A stretch of DNA of 35,503 bases from Ascoidea tarda (nom. inval.). Its lineage: Eukaryota; Ascomycota; Saccharomycetes; Ascoideales; Ascoideaceae. Location: positions 1 to 35,503 of the forward strand of contig JAKTTS010000110.1 in NCBI GenBank assembly GCA_030560485.1, in the 5' to 3' direction. Below are positions 17,965 to 26,996 of this stretch, piece after piece. How positions within the stretch are numbered: position 1 is the first letter of the stretch; each line of letters starts with the position of its first letter. A program made the position numbers and the translations under genes. Below the pieces are notes generated by a model. The model was not told the DNA's origin. It was given only the letters and a program-made list of their open reading frames with translations, and searched no databases.

Positions 17965-20031
17965 ATGGAGCCCATTGCTGAGAATTCAAAGGAGGCAATC
18001 TCCCTTCACAACTTCAATAGCAACAATGATGCCTTTATCAACCATCCTATAAACACATCCACAAATCCACGTTCTAATGGCTCATTACACTTACATCCAC
18101 ATTCAAAGTCCCCTTCAAACATCAACTCAAAGAATCCTACAACAACCAGATTCTCAGGCAGAGACTCGACTGGTGCACTTATTGTAGATCCCCTACCAAA
18201 CTCTCCTCCTCCTTCTCAGCCTGTTCATAGTTCAAACCAAAAAAACACACATTATATCCCAACTAACCACGGCAGCAGAAATGATTCCTACAATAACGTA
18301 GGCAAAGACATGTTTAAGGTAAGAGCAAGAACCTCTGATGTCAAATCAATCAAATCAGACTTCTCCGATTTCTCAAACTTGAACGATGATAACAAGTCTG
18401 TTAGTTCATTTCATGGTGCTGAAATCAACTCTGAGACTGGAGAACCTGAATTCATTTATAAACCTTCTCCAAAAAGCTTAATTTACGAACAAGAAAAAAG
18501 AAGAAAACAAAAATTAAAACTAAAACTAAAAGAAAAAGAAAAACTCCTCAAATTAAATGAAAGTTCAAAGAACACAAGGGACAACTTCTTGTCCAATCAA
18601 AGCTCAAACCAAAACATTCAAAAATTTCGTAAATATAAGAGAAGGCCTGAAATAAAAGATTTAAGAGATAGTGATAGTGGCTCCTTGTTAGACGAGGAAG
18701 TATACAACGTAAGAGAATCTCGTCGCCACAATCCTTCTCGTCATCATCGCCATTCTTCAAAATCTAAAAGACATTCAATGCTTTCAAATTATATCGATGA
18801 GACTGAAGACTCTGAAAGTGTTGCCCTTCCTGGTGAATATGGTCCTCCTGTATTCCCCACAAATAACAAAAAGGCCTTTTCTCCTAAAATCGATTCTTCA
18901 AGATTAAATAACCCCAATTTCCCAAATAATCAACTTCCTTTCGATCCATATCAAAATCAAAATCAAAATCAAAATTTTATGCCAAACCAACCTCAAATGA
19001 ATCCCATGAATCCCATCGGCCAAATGAATCCCATGAACCCAATGAATCAACCAATGAACCCCATGCAAAGTCAAATGCCTTTTCAAGTTCCTGGTGCTTT
19101 TGTTGATCAAAATAATGCAATGTATAATCCTTCTCTCGTTGGCCCCCAACAAACTGCCGCTTTATATCAAAACTTTTTGAACCAGCAAAGATTTGCAAAC
19201 CAGATGAATGAACCTTACCAACTCGATGAAAGAGAGGAAAAATTAAAAGAAAAAGCTGCTATGCTAAGTGCTTTAGCTACCTCAAAGACTCAACAAAAAT
19301 TGCAAAAGGAATTCCAAAAGGATCTTCACGATTTTAAAGCAATGATCAAGTATTTAAAAGAAAAAGAAACTGCTCCAAGATATGGTGCTTTTGGTGCCGC
19401 TGGTTGGGGTGGCCTCATGCCTCCTGTGCCTCCAAAACTTAAAATCTCTGATGGCAAGAAATCTGTCGACGCTGACAAGGCAAAATCGTTGGATCCTGCT
19501 CCTTCTAAAAAAGAAGAAAAGGAAGAAGAAAAAGACAAAAAACCAAAAGAGCCAATTAAAGTTTATTCTGCTGATGATCCAATTTCTCCTGCTTATCAGT
19601 TTCCCTTTGAATCCGCTGTGAATTGGCCCTCATTTTTGCTGCTTTTGCAAAAGGCTTTTTCTGATCATAAAGTCCAGTTGAATGATGGCCAATTTAGCTT
19701 ATTTTTAAAAGAATCAGGAACCATGATCCTACCTATTCATTGGAGTCAGTCTATCGAGCCTGGTATATCTGTATCTATCAAATTTCCTCCTGTTAAAAAA
19801 GAGATTAAAAAACTTGGAGGTACCATTGTAAATCCTCCAATGCCCCAAAAGCCCAAAGGTCTCTTTCTGTTTGGTAGAAAAGAAAACAAATTACCTCCAC
19901 CAATTATGGGAGGTGGTTTAGGTGGTTTAGGTGGTCTTGGTGCCCCTGATGGTTCTCGTGGCTTGCCCTTAAAAATAGAAAGCAAACAAACCAAGTTTCT
20001 TGCATGGGCTACTGAAGCTGATAAGACTTGA
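17965..20031 (+). CDS. Large disordered protein with a C-terminal ubiquitin-like (ULD_2-type) domain
   Basis: 688 residues from the ATG at 17965 (MEPIAENSKE); the preceding eight codons begin at TTG. Most of the protein is disordered: Asn/Ser/Pro-rich at the N-terminus, a Lys/Glu helix near 170-195, and an unusual Met-Asn-Pro repeat region (NPMNPIGQMNPMNPMNQPMN) near 345-370. A short coiled coil follows (about 420-470). Residues ~536-610 resemble the fungal ubiquitin-like ULD_2 domain: YQFPFESAVNWPSFLLLLQK, then GQFSLF, TMILPIHWSQSIEPGISVSI. The C-terminus has a Gly-Leu repeat. ULD_2-type domains occur in many fungal proteins of unclear role. I do not recognise a named gene; a polarity/cortical protein such as Epo1 is a possible relative but unproven. 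Confidence 0.8.
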   Translation: MEPIAENSKEAISLHNFNSNNDAFINHPINTSTNPRSNGSLHLHPHSKSPSNINSKNPTTTRFSGRDSTGALIVDPLPNSPPPSQPVHSSNQKNTHYIPTNHGSRNDSYNNVGKDMFKVRARTSDVKSIKSDFSDFSNLNDDNKSVSSFHGAEINSETGEPEFIYKPSPKSLIYEQEKRRKQKLKLKLKEKEKLLKLNESSKNTRDNFLSNQSSNQNIQKFRKYKRRPEIKDLRDSDSGSLLDEEVYNVRESRRHNPSRHHRHSSKSKRHSMLSNYIDETEDSESVALPGEYGPPVFPTNNKKAFSPKIDSSRLNNPNFPNNQLPFDPYQNQNQNQNFMPNQPQMNPMNPIGQMNPMNPMNQPMNPMQSQMPFQVPGAFVDQNNAMYNPSLVGPQQTAALYQNFLNQQRFANQMNEPYQLDEREEKLKEKAAMLSALATSKTQQKLQKEFQKDLHDFKAMIKYLKEKETAPRYGAFGAAGWGGLMPPVPPKLKISDGKKSVDADKAKSLDPAPSKKEEKEEEKDKKPKEPIKVYSADDPISPAYQFPFESAVNWPSFLLLLQKAFSDHKVQLNDGQFSLFLKESGTMILPIHWSQSIEPGISVSIKFPPVKKEIKKLGGTIVNPPMPQKPKGLFLFGRKENKLPPPIMGGGLGGLGGLGAPDGSRGLPLKIESKQTKFLAWATEADKT

Positions 20032-20653
20032 TAAAAAGATTAAAGCTAACTTTAACTTTTTTCTCTGTTTACTTTCTCATATTCTATTTTGTTTTTTTTG
20101 TTTTTGTTTTCTTTTCATGATTCATTTTTAAACTGTTGATATTTTTTTTTATTTTTTTCAACTTAATATTTTGCTTTTTGTATATTTTTCGATTTTTCAT
20201 CTCCTAATATTTTTTTTTGGTTAAACTTGATTTAAGTTTAATTTTTAGTTTCTAATTTTTAATTTTCAATCTCCAATTACTTTTTTTTTTATATATTTTA
20301 CTCATTTTTTATATTTTACTCATTTTTTTTATTTGTTTACACCACATTATTCTATTTGATCAAATTCGAAATATAATTAAGATTTGAAGCTTATAATTAC
20401 ATCAGAATAATATATTATAATAACAAAACCAGTGATGATTGTAAAAAACCAGAAACCAAATTAGAAATTATTATACATGCTAACTAAAATTAAATTATTA
20501 GATGATTGAAGTTACTAAATATGAGGAAAAATTAAAAATTAAAAATTGAAAACAAAAAGAAAACAAAAAATAAAAATAAAAATAAAAATAAAAATAAAAA
20601 TAAAACAAAATAAAATATAAAATATAAAATATAAAATATAAAATGTAAATTTT
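20032..20653. other. Convergent intergenic region with T-rich runs and AT simple repeats
   Basis: 622 bp between two convergent stops. The first ~300 bp contain many T8-T10 runs on the plus strand; the last ~130 bp are A-rich with simple repeats. No gene or RNA seen. Confidence 0.7.
20571..20645. repeat. (TAAAAA)6 and (TAAAATA)5 tandem repeats
   Basis: Six hexamer units occupy 20571-20606 and five heptamer units 20611-20645, ending eight bases before the PPG1 stop. Confidence 0.85.
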
Positions 20654-21720
20654 TTATAAGAAATACTCAACAGGTCTTAATTGAGTTTTGATTCTGTCGG
20701 ATTCTTTTCTTATTTCAATTGCATTTTCTGGACTTTCTTCAAAAACATTGAAAAAACTTTGCTGATCATTATATATTTCCAAAATACTTGCTCGATTTCC
20801 ACATCTATAACAATAATTTGGCGCAGACCAAACAGTTGTCACTAAACCATGAAAGTAAATTTGGTAGCCTTCATTACATAATTGATGAGCTCGTAAAATT
20901 TTATCCATTGAATTAAATTGTAAAAATTTTTTAACAACATCATAACCAAAAGTATAGCCAGCACCTCTTGAAGAAAGTTGGAAATCATTTTCTTCATCGT
21001 TTGGATCAGACCAAACTAGATCGGCCATTGCACCTTCATGAGGTATTTCACGAAACCTGTCCACTAATTTAATTTGATCAATGCTATGGACGTTTGGTGA
21101 CAATCCTCCATGCACACAAAAAATGGTATCGTTAATAACAACAGATAGTATTAAAAAATCAAACATATCAGTAAAATAACCCCAAACCAAAGGGGAGCCA
21201 TATTTTCGATGGCATTCAGAATAGAAGCCATAATTTTGTGTTATTTGCCTGGATTCGTGGTTGCCTCTTATCAAATTTATTCTGCTGGGATATCTTAATT
21301 TTAGACATATCAATAGAGTTATCGTTTCAACACTAAACATGCCTCTGTCAACATAATCACCTAGAAATAAGTAATTCGTATCAGGAGCAAACCCACCAAT
21401 TCTGAATATTTCAATTAGATCATGAAATTGACCATGAATATCGCCAACGACAGTCACAGGAGTATTGATGTAAACAACATTGCTTTCTTTGATCAAGAGT
21501 TCCTTAAGCTTAGAACACAACGCATGTATAGTGACCTCAGGCAATAGCTCTCGACGATATAGTCTTTCGATACACTTATCTAGCTCGAGAGGAGCTGTAA
21601 AATATACACCCAGAAAAATAGGCCAAGCGTTAGTAAACAAGCTGAAGAAAAAAACAAACAGTGACAGTTTAAAACTGAACAGGAAAACTCACCAGTCAAC
21701 GAGGAGTCTGTCAATGTCAT
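20654..21720 (-). CDS. PPG1: PP2A-like protein phosphatase Ppg1, two exons
   Basis: Joined from exon 1 (21693-21720) and exon 2 (20654-21594), 322 residues. The unspliced upstream frame lacks an ATG with a sensible N-terminus, whereas splicing gives MTLTDSSLTAPLELDKCIER, aligned with S. cerevisiae Ppg1 MELDECLERL. Metal-binding motifs GDIHGQ (60-65), GDYVDRG (88-94) and RGNHES (119-124) are intact, and CVHGGLSPNV and the C-terminal EYFL are PP2A-family features. ALCSKLKELLIKESNV and IDQIKLVDRFREIPHEGAMADLVW fit Ppg1 better than Pph3 or Sit4. Ppg1 acts with the Far (STRIPAK-like) complex, for example in mitophagy control. S. cerevisiae Ppg1 is 368 residues with a longer C-terminus. It is divergent from PRP11. 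Confidence 0.92.
21595..21692 (-). other. Spliceosomal intron of PPG1
   Basis: 98 nt. On the coding strand it starts GTGAGT at 21692, has an exact TACTAAC branch site at 21629-21635, and ends TTTTACAG at 21595. Removal joins ACT-G to CT-CCT and keeps the frame. GTGAGT differs from the usual yeast GTATGT. Confidence 0.9.
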
Positions 21721-22112
21721 TCGTCTAATGTTATCTGTAGGTGATGAAATGATGAAATGGTGAAATGTCGAGCCGTTAAAATCTTGCTGATAGTATGATT
21801 TATGATTTTTGACACATGTACTGGGTGAGAATTAAAGCAGGGTATGGAAAGGAGACAGAGTAGATCTGGGCAGTGTCTGGAACAAAGTCTCTGCAAAACA
21901 CGATGCAACACTAGCGACAACTATCAAGGAGCAAACAGCACAGAGAACACCAAATCCACCATTGCTGAAGCACCAGCAGCATCAGCACTGCGAGGAGCCA
22001 GTTTTCTGAGCGTTGATCTGGAGTTTGGGCTGGGAACATGTGACCTGGAGATGCGGCTGGATCTGGAAAAGAGGCAGTTGGGAGGCAAAGAGAGATTTGA
22101 GGAGGCAACGAG
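21721..22112. promoter_or_regulatory. Divergent PPG1/PRP11 promoter, GC-rich on the PRP11 side
   Basis: 392 bp. The half next to PPG1 (21721-21835) is AT-rich; from about 21840 to the PRP11 start the sequence is GC-rich and purine-rich on the plus strand. Overlapping open frames on both strands show no family resemblance. Confidence 0.5.
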
Positions 22113-22817
22113 ATGGACTACCAAAACAGAGTTGGGTCGAAGAAGGGCAGTGGTGGTGTGGCCACTGCCAGCGAAGAGAATGCCCATCGGAGGGAGAGAG
22201 TGAGGCAGTTGATGTCCAATCGAATTGACGTCGACAGCGATCCATATGTCTTCAGGAACCACTTGGGCTTGCTAGAATGTAAGTTGTGTTTGACGACTCA
22301 TGTTTCTGAGGGATCCTTTTTGAATCACACCCAGGGAAAGAAACACCAGACAAATTTGCAGAGAAGAGCAAACCAGGACCCCAAATTCAGTCATATTGAA
22401 CTGGCAAATTCAGCGATAAAATACAAAAGTAAAAGTAGCTTGGTTAACAATTTACTATCCTATTCGACTGTTCCCAAAAAGAGCTTTGCAAAGATTGGTA
22501 AGCCTGCGTACAAGATAACTAAAATAAGAGATCCAATTAGCTACGAAATCGGGTTGCTTTTTACCATACAGTTCCCCAAATTGAAGAATGATATAGCGCC
22601 GAAATATCGGATGATGAGTTGTTTTGAGCAACAGGTTGATTTACCAATCAGTAAAGAATACCAGTATTTAGTGGTTAGTGGTGAGCCATACGAAAATATT
22701 GGCTTTAAGATTCCTAGTAAAGAAATCGATAAGGACGAGGACAAATTTTGGTCATTTTTTGACAAAGATACAAAAGAATTTTTTATACAATTTTTTTTCA
22801 AAAACAAGTCAGAATAA
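22113..22817 (+). CDS. PRP11: Splicing factor Prp11 (SF3a subunit, SF3A2 orthologue)
   Basis: 234 residues from the ATG at 22113-22115 (MDYQNRVGSKKGSGGVA), which matches the SF3A2 start MDFQHRPGGKTGSGGVA. A U1-type C2H2 zinc finger follows (ECKLCLTTHVSEGSFLNHTQGKKHQ, split here as CKLC and HTQGKKH). The C-terminal half holds KIGKPAYKITKIRDP and PYENIGFKIPSKEIDK then FWSFFDKDTKEFFIQFFFK, diagnostic of SF3A2. It is shorter than S. cerevisiae Prp11 (266) and lacks the proline-rich tail of metazoan SF3A2. The protein is part of U2 snRNP and binds pre-mRNA near the branch site. The sequence resembles human SF3A2 more closely than S. cerevisiae Prp11 does. Confidence 0.95.
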   Translation: MDYQNRVGSKKGSGGVATASEENAHRRERVRQLMSNRIDVDSDPYVFRNHLGLLECKLCLTTHVSEGSFLNHTQGKKHQTNLQRRANQDPKFSHIELANSAIKYKSKSSLVNNLLSYSTVPKKSFAKIGKPAYKITKIRDPISYEIGLLFTIQFPKLKNDIAPKYRMMSCFEQQVDLPISKEYQYLVVSGEPYENIGFKIPSKEIDKDEDKFWSFFDKDTKEFFIQFFFKNKSE

Positions 22818-23144
22818 TTTTAAATTACGAAGCTAACAAGTTGTAATCCATAACTGTAATTTTGTAATTTATAATTCGTAATATATAACATATTTTACAA
22901 GAAGAAATTTGTAAGTGCATATTATCAGAAAAACAAAATAATTTTTTTAAAAATGAATTGGGTATGATTATAATAGTGAATTAAAAAATAACAAAGTAAT
23001 AAGAAATTAATTAGAAAAACGAAAAAAGTAAAACAAAAATAAACAAAAATAAACAAAATATAGAAGTGATAGAATAGAAAGATATATAGTTAAATCGTAA
23101 AGTAGTTGGAACTGCATTACATTGAATTATAATCGTAATTGATA
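22818..23144. other. Convergent PRP11/NHP10 intergenic region
   Basis: 327 bp of AT-rich sequence between convergent stops, with A-rich runs. Nothing gene-like seen. Confidence 0.7.
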
Positions 23145-24362
23145 TCAAATTTTTTTTAAAGCTTCATCAGAAATAGTCAAAGAATCATTTGATTTTTCTG
23201 TTGATAATGAATTATTATTAAAAGGTGCATTTATAGTTGTGAGGGTTTCAATTTGGATTGGAGTCCCTATAGAAGAGACTTGTTCACTATAAGGCTCATT
23301 TTGATTAAGTTGAGGAATTTGGATGATTTGAGGAGTTGGTGTGTTAGAAGAACTTGAATTGATTGAATTATTTGGATTAATTGAAATAACTGGAGAGCCT
23401 GTTGCAAAGATTTCATTACGATTGTCGTTAATGCTAATGTTAGTACTAAGTTTTTGTTTTTTATTATTTTCTAAATTCTTCACGGAAGAATGAGATGTGT
23501 TTTGAGATCGATTATTTTGGTGATTTTGATTATTTATTTCATTATTTTGATTTATTTGAGAATTTTTCAAATTTTGTATGTTTTGAATTGTTTGGATATT
23601 ATGATTAGTATGAAGATTATTATGAAGATTATTAATTGAATTTTGATTAATACTTTTAGCATTGTAAATTACCATTTCTCTATCATATCTTGCCTTGTCT
23701 TCTTCATATAGTTTAAAATACGGTCTTTTTGAATCTTCGTCTAAGGTTTTCCATGCTTCGGTTAAACCCTTTGATAAGTCGTTTCCAGTATTTGGATTCT
23801 TCTCTTCAAGAGTTTTTTTAATGTTTTCTTTCTCCATTTCACAAAAGATCAAGTACGCATTTGTTGGTCTTTTAGGCATTTCTGGATCCCTTGGTTTTAT
23901 AACTCTTTGAGAGTTATTGATTCTTTTTTTTTTAGATGATGGAATTGATTTAGTGTTTATATTTGTATTTGCACTTGAATTTGCACTTGCATTTGTATTT
24001 GTATTTGTATTTGTATTTGTATTTGGATTATTATTATTATTAGTTAAAACTAAAGAGGGATTTTGATTTAAATTGATTACTTTTCGATCATCTATTTCAT
24101 CATCGGTTTGTAATTTTATTATATCATCAGTATCAGAATCATCATCAAATAATTTTGAACGTTCTTCCAATCTTTCTAATAGTATGGTGAATTCTAATCT
24201 TAATCGTTTTATGGTTGTTTTACCTCTTGAGATTGCCAAAGCAGCAATTTCGTTATTTTCTTCAACCTCAGCAATTCTTCTTTTGAGATCTTTGCATTTT
24301 TGTCTAAGTTTTCTATTTTCAGATTCTTCTATAACTTCATTTAGTTGTTTTTGAGCTCTCAT
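23145..24362 (-). CDS. NHP10: Nhp10, HMG-box subunit of INO80
   Basis: 405 residues from the ATG at 24360-24362. An N-terminal coiled coil (about 1-75; LEFTILLERLEERSKL) aligns with S. cerevisiae Nhp10 (LEYGVLLERLESRIEL). A single HMG box spans about 158-235: KPRDPEMPKRPTNAYLIFCE, EAWKTLDEDSKRPYFKLYEE, RYDREMVIYN. Nhp10 binds DNA and DNA ends and anchors a species-specific module of INO80. The S. cerevisiae protein is only 203 residues; here an Asn/Thr linker (about 107-140, encoded by a TTTGTA repeat) and an Asn/Ser/Gln-rich C-terminal ~170 residues account for the difference. It is the second INO80 gene in this window. Confidence 0.93.
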   Translation of the reverse strand: MRAQKQLNEVIEESENRKLRQKCKDLKRRIAEVEENNEIAALAISRGKTTIKRLRLEFTILLERLEERSKLFDDDSDTDDIIKLQTDDEIDDRKVINLNQNPSLVLTNNNNNPNTNTNTNTNTNASANSSANTNINTKSIPSSKKKRINNSQRVIKPRDPEMPKRPTNAYLIFCEMEKENIKKTLEEKNPNTGNDLSKGLTEAWKTLDEDSKRPYFKLYEEDKARYDREMVIYNAKSINQNSINNLHNNLHTNHNIQTIQNIQNLKNSQINQNNEINNQNHQNNRSQNTSHSSVKNLENNKKQKLSTNISINDNRNEIFATGSPVISINPNNSINSSSSNTPTPQIIQIPQLNQNEPYSEQVSSIGTPIQIETLTTINAPFNNNSLSTEKSNDSLTISDEALKKI

Positions 24363-25730
24363 TATAGTTTTCTGTTGATTTAATTTATCTAATTGAGTTG
24401 TGGTTATCTTTGAATAATTCTAAACTTTTCAATGATAAATAGAAAAAACAAAAAAAAACAACCTCTAGTCAGGTGATAGTGCGTATTTATACATAGCTAT
24501 ACTTTAAAAAGCATGTTATTAACTTTGTGGAAGGTGCCACTGCAATGGATCTTTTGTTTCCAAAATGTCTGAATCAAGTAAGAATTGTTTCTGTTTGGGT
24601 AGCAGAAGTGGAAAAAAAAGTGGGAGAAGCCATAAACCAGATTTTATAATTGTTATAGGATAGAAGGCATATTAAGATTCTATTACGAAATTAAGATTTT
24701 AAAAGGATTTTAAAAGGATTTTATTAAAATTGCGAATATATCATAATCTTGTAGTTTATTGGAAATAAGCAAATTCTGATCGATTAGCAAAGGCAATTAG
24801 ACGAATTATAAAGATTGGCAAGAGATAAAAAGACAAAACTTTAGTATAAACTCTAGATTTGAGGATAACCAATTCTATTCTCAGATTTGAATATATCAAA
24901 ATTATTAGATATATTTTAGTACTGAGTACTGTTGTGCCCAAGTAACCATTCAATTTCTCCTTGAAAGAGTTCTGATGTCTGATATTTAGAACCAACACAA
25001 AATAATGTAAATAATTATTAGGCAAAAATTGACTGAAAAAAATGCGGATAATAATAAATGAAAAATTATACAAAAAACAATTTATTAAATAATATATCAA
25101 AGAAAACAAGGCATATAAATAATATCGTTTACGAATATCATTTACGAATTTGAAATGTTTAAGAATATATTCCAGAATTTGCGATTTATTTGTATTCGCA
25201 ATTTAATATTTATGAGTCGGTACGTATTTGGAATCAGATATTATTTAATGGTTATCTATACAGACAAAATAATATGCATCGAAAGCACTTGGAAAACTGG
25301 TAGATTAGAAATGCCTTATATGGTAATTACAGGAATCAATCAGACCGGCAAACAAACGCAAAAGGATTTCTAAGCGGTGAAAGAAAAATCAAATGGGAGT
25401 TCAAAGGGTCAGCTAAATATAGATAAGCTCTAGATAGGGAGATATCTTAAACGATGACTTGGGTAAGTTAATGATTTAAACCAATAATGACTTTCATGAA
25501 TCATGGCTGTTTAGCTGAGCGTTAGTGATGTAACTTGCAAAGACAAATTGAATTTATGATTTTCACTCAAAATCGGCTGCAGTTCGTTTGCAAACAATAG
25601 TGTACGAGGTTCGAACCTTCTTGCAAACATGCCAGGTTTGCCTATTTTGGTGGACCCACACAAATGTGCCCGTAAAAAGTCAACAGGTTGTGAATCTATT
25701 AATATTCTAGTCTGAAAACACCAAAATTAT
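24363..25730. other. Long gene-poor AT-rich region upstream of NHP10
   Basis: No frame here resembles a known protein. The first few hundred bases should hold the NHP10 promoter. A 33-codon frame at 24565-24663 (MSESSKNCFCLGSRSGKKSG) starts with a good AAAATG context but is too short to call. Frames at 24756-25109 and 25155-25373 are AT-driven. The 3' part contains a box-A-like and a box-B-like sequence and a hairpin, listed separately. Confidence 0.5.
25512..25628 (+). other. Box-A/box-B-like pair with a nested hairpin (possible Pol III ncRNA promoter)
   Basis: TAGCTGAGCGTT (25512-25523) matches the box A consensus at about ten of twelve positions. AGGTTCGAACCT (25607-25618) is a 12-bp perfect palindrome containing the box B core GGTTCGA. 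GTTTGCAA (25586-25593) and TTGCAAAC (25621-25628) are perfect inverted repeats enclosing it. No tRNA cloverleaf can be folded, so this is a candidate only. Confidence 0.3.
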
Positions 25731-25734
25731 TGCG

Positions 25735-26070
25735 CTGCAGATCCGGCCACCTCGTCAACACACACCGTTTGGGCTGGCAACGAGTCTCGTCGCACCACTG
25801 ACTCCGCACCTTCTAAGGTTCCTCCACCGTGAGCCCAATGAGCTGTGGCGAACAAGCCCTGTGCTGCGTTCTAAGCGAGCGCTCGCCAAACCCCCGCAGC
25901 CGGCTTCCTGTTAGTCTCTGCTGTTGTCTGTGCTTTGCACCTGTGACAGCGTTATAATGCGGCACTGGCAGCCTTGTTTCAGACCACGCCACCGGTTCTT
26001 TTCACACCAAAGTCGACATCGATGCTTTGACATATAAGCAGATTGCCTGGGGCCTTCTTTGCTGACCCTT
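25735..26070. other. GC-rich island without a coding gene, upstream of the STE5-like gene
   Basis: About 330 bp of clearly higher GC than its surroundings, with a CCAAT at 25834-25838 and several short self-complementary words such as GCGAGCGCTCGC near 25875. No credible frame. It could be a distal promoter element, a replication-origin-type element or part of a non-coding RNA; sequence alone does not decide. Confidence 0.45.
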
Positions 26071-26996
26071 TTCTGTTTCCTGTTTACTTTGCTTGCAAGA
26101 AATGCTTGCAAGGTCTCTTGTAGCTCTTTTCTGGTTTTATTACAGTTGCAAATTAAAACTGAAACTGCAGTGGTTAAATTTGAGTGATTACTCCAACTTT
26201 TTTTAGTTTTTTTTTGTTCAGAAATTTTGTTGCCTCAAAAAGTTATTCTCAGTAAAAAGCACATTTATACCAAAGTGTAATTCTTGTTTTTATAATGTTC
26301 ACAAAAATTCTTGAAAAAAACCTGATTAGATTTGATTCAATCTGATCCAATTTTTGTTAAAAATTTAAATTCAAATTTAAATCTAAATCTAAATCTAAAT
26401 TCAAATTTATTTCTCAATTTTTTGATTGATGTTATTCCTATTTATCCAATTCTCTCTTAAGTTTATTCTCAATTTAATTTATCTTATTCTTTTTATTTAT
26501 AATTATTTTTTAAATTCATTTTTTATTTCCTGTTTTTATTTTGGCTTTCACTTTCATTTCTACCTTTACTTTTTTTACTTTATTCTTTTTTATACTTCGA
26601 GCCCAATAAATCTTTTATATAAGTACCCGATTTCTTTCTTTTTGTGTTGTTACCTATCTTTTCTAATTTGATTTTATTTTCTTTTATTTTTGTTATACCT
26701 CATTAAATCTTGTTACATCTCCTATCATTACTAGTTTATATATACTCAATATACACTCATCGAATAAATACATTACATTTGAAAAACACTCATAAAACAT
26801 CACATCAAACTTCTCGATTTCAAATATCCAACACAATCATCATATCTTCCAAATCTTCAAACAAGTTTTTTAATAAATTTTTAATTGATTTTTAATAAAT
26901 TTGAATTAATTCTTCATCTTATTCAAAAAAAGAAAAAACCAAAGAAATTATTTTCTTTTTTTTTTTTACTTTTTCAATAATCATAATATTCATTTC
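26071..26996. promoter_or_regulatory. AT-rich promoter and leader of the STE5-like gene
   Basis: No gene. The region has TTGCAA sites at its left end, a TGAAAC word near 26159 (one base from the Ste12 pheromone element TGAAACA), an AAATCT/AAATTC simple repeat near 26350-26408, T-rich sequence, and a TATATATA-like stretch near 26736-26744, about 255 bp before the ATG. Confidence 0.4.

Noticed and set aside
24756-25373. Small AT-rich frames between NHP10 and the STE5-like gene
   Set aside because: Composition-driven, no motif, and lengths expected by chance in AT-rich DNA.
25500-25640. tRNA gene or tRNA pseudogene
   Set aside because: Box-A-like and box-B-like words are present, but no acceptor, anticodon or D-arm pairing can be drawn, so only a Pol III-like element is reported.
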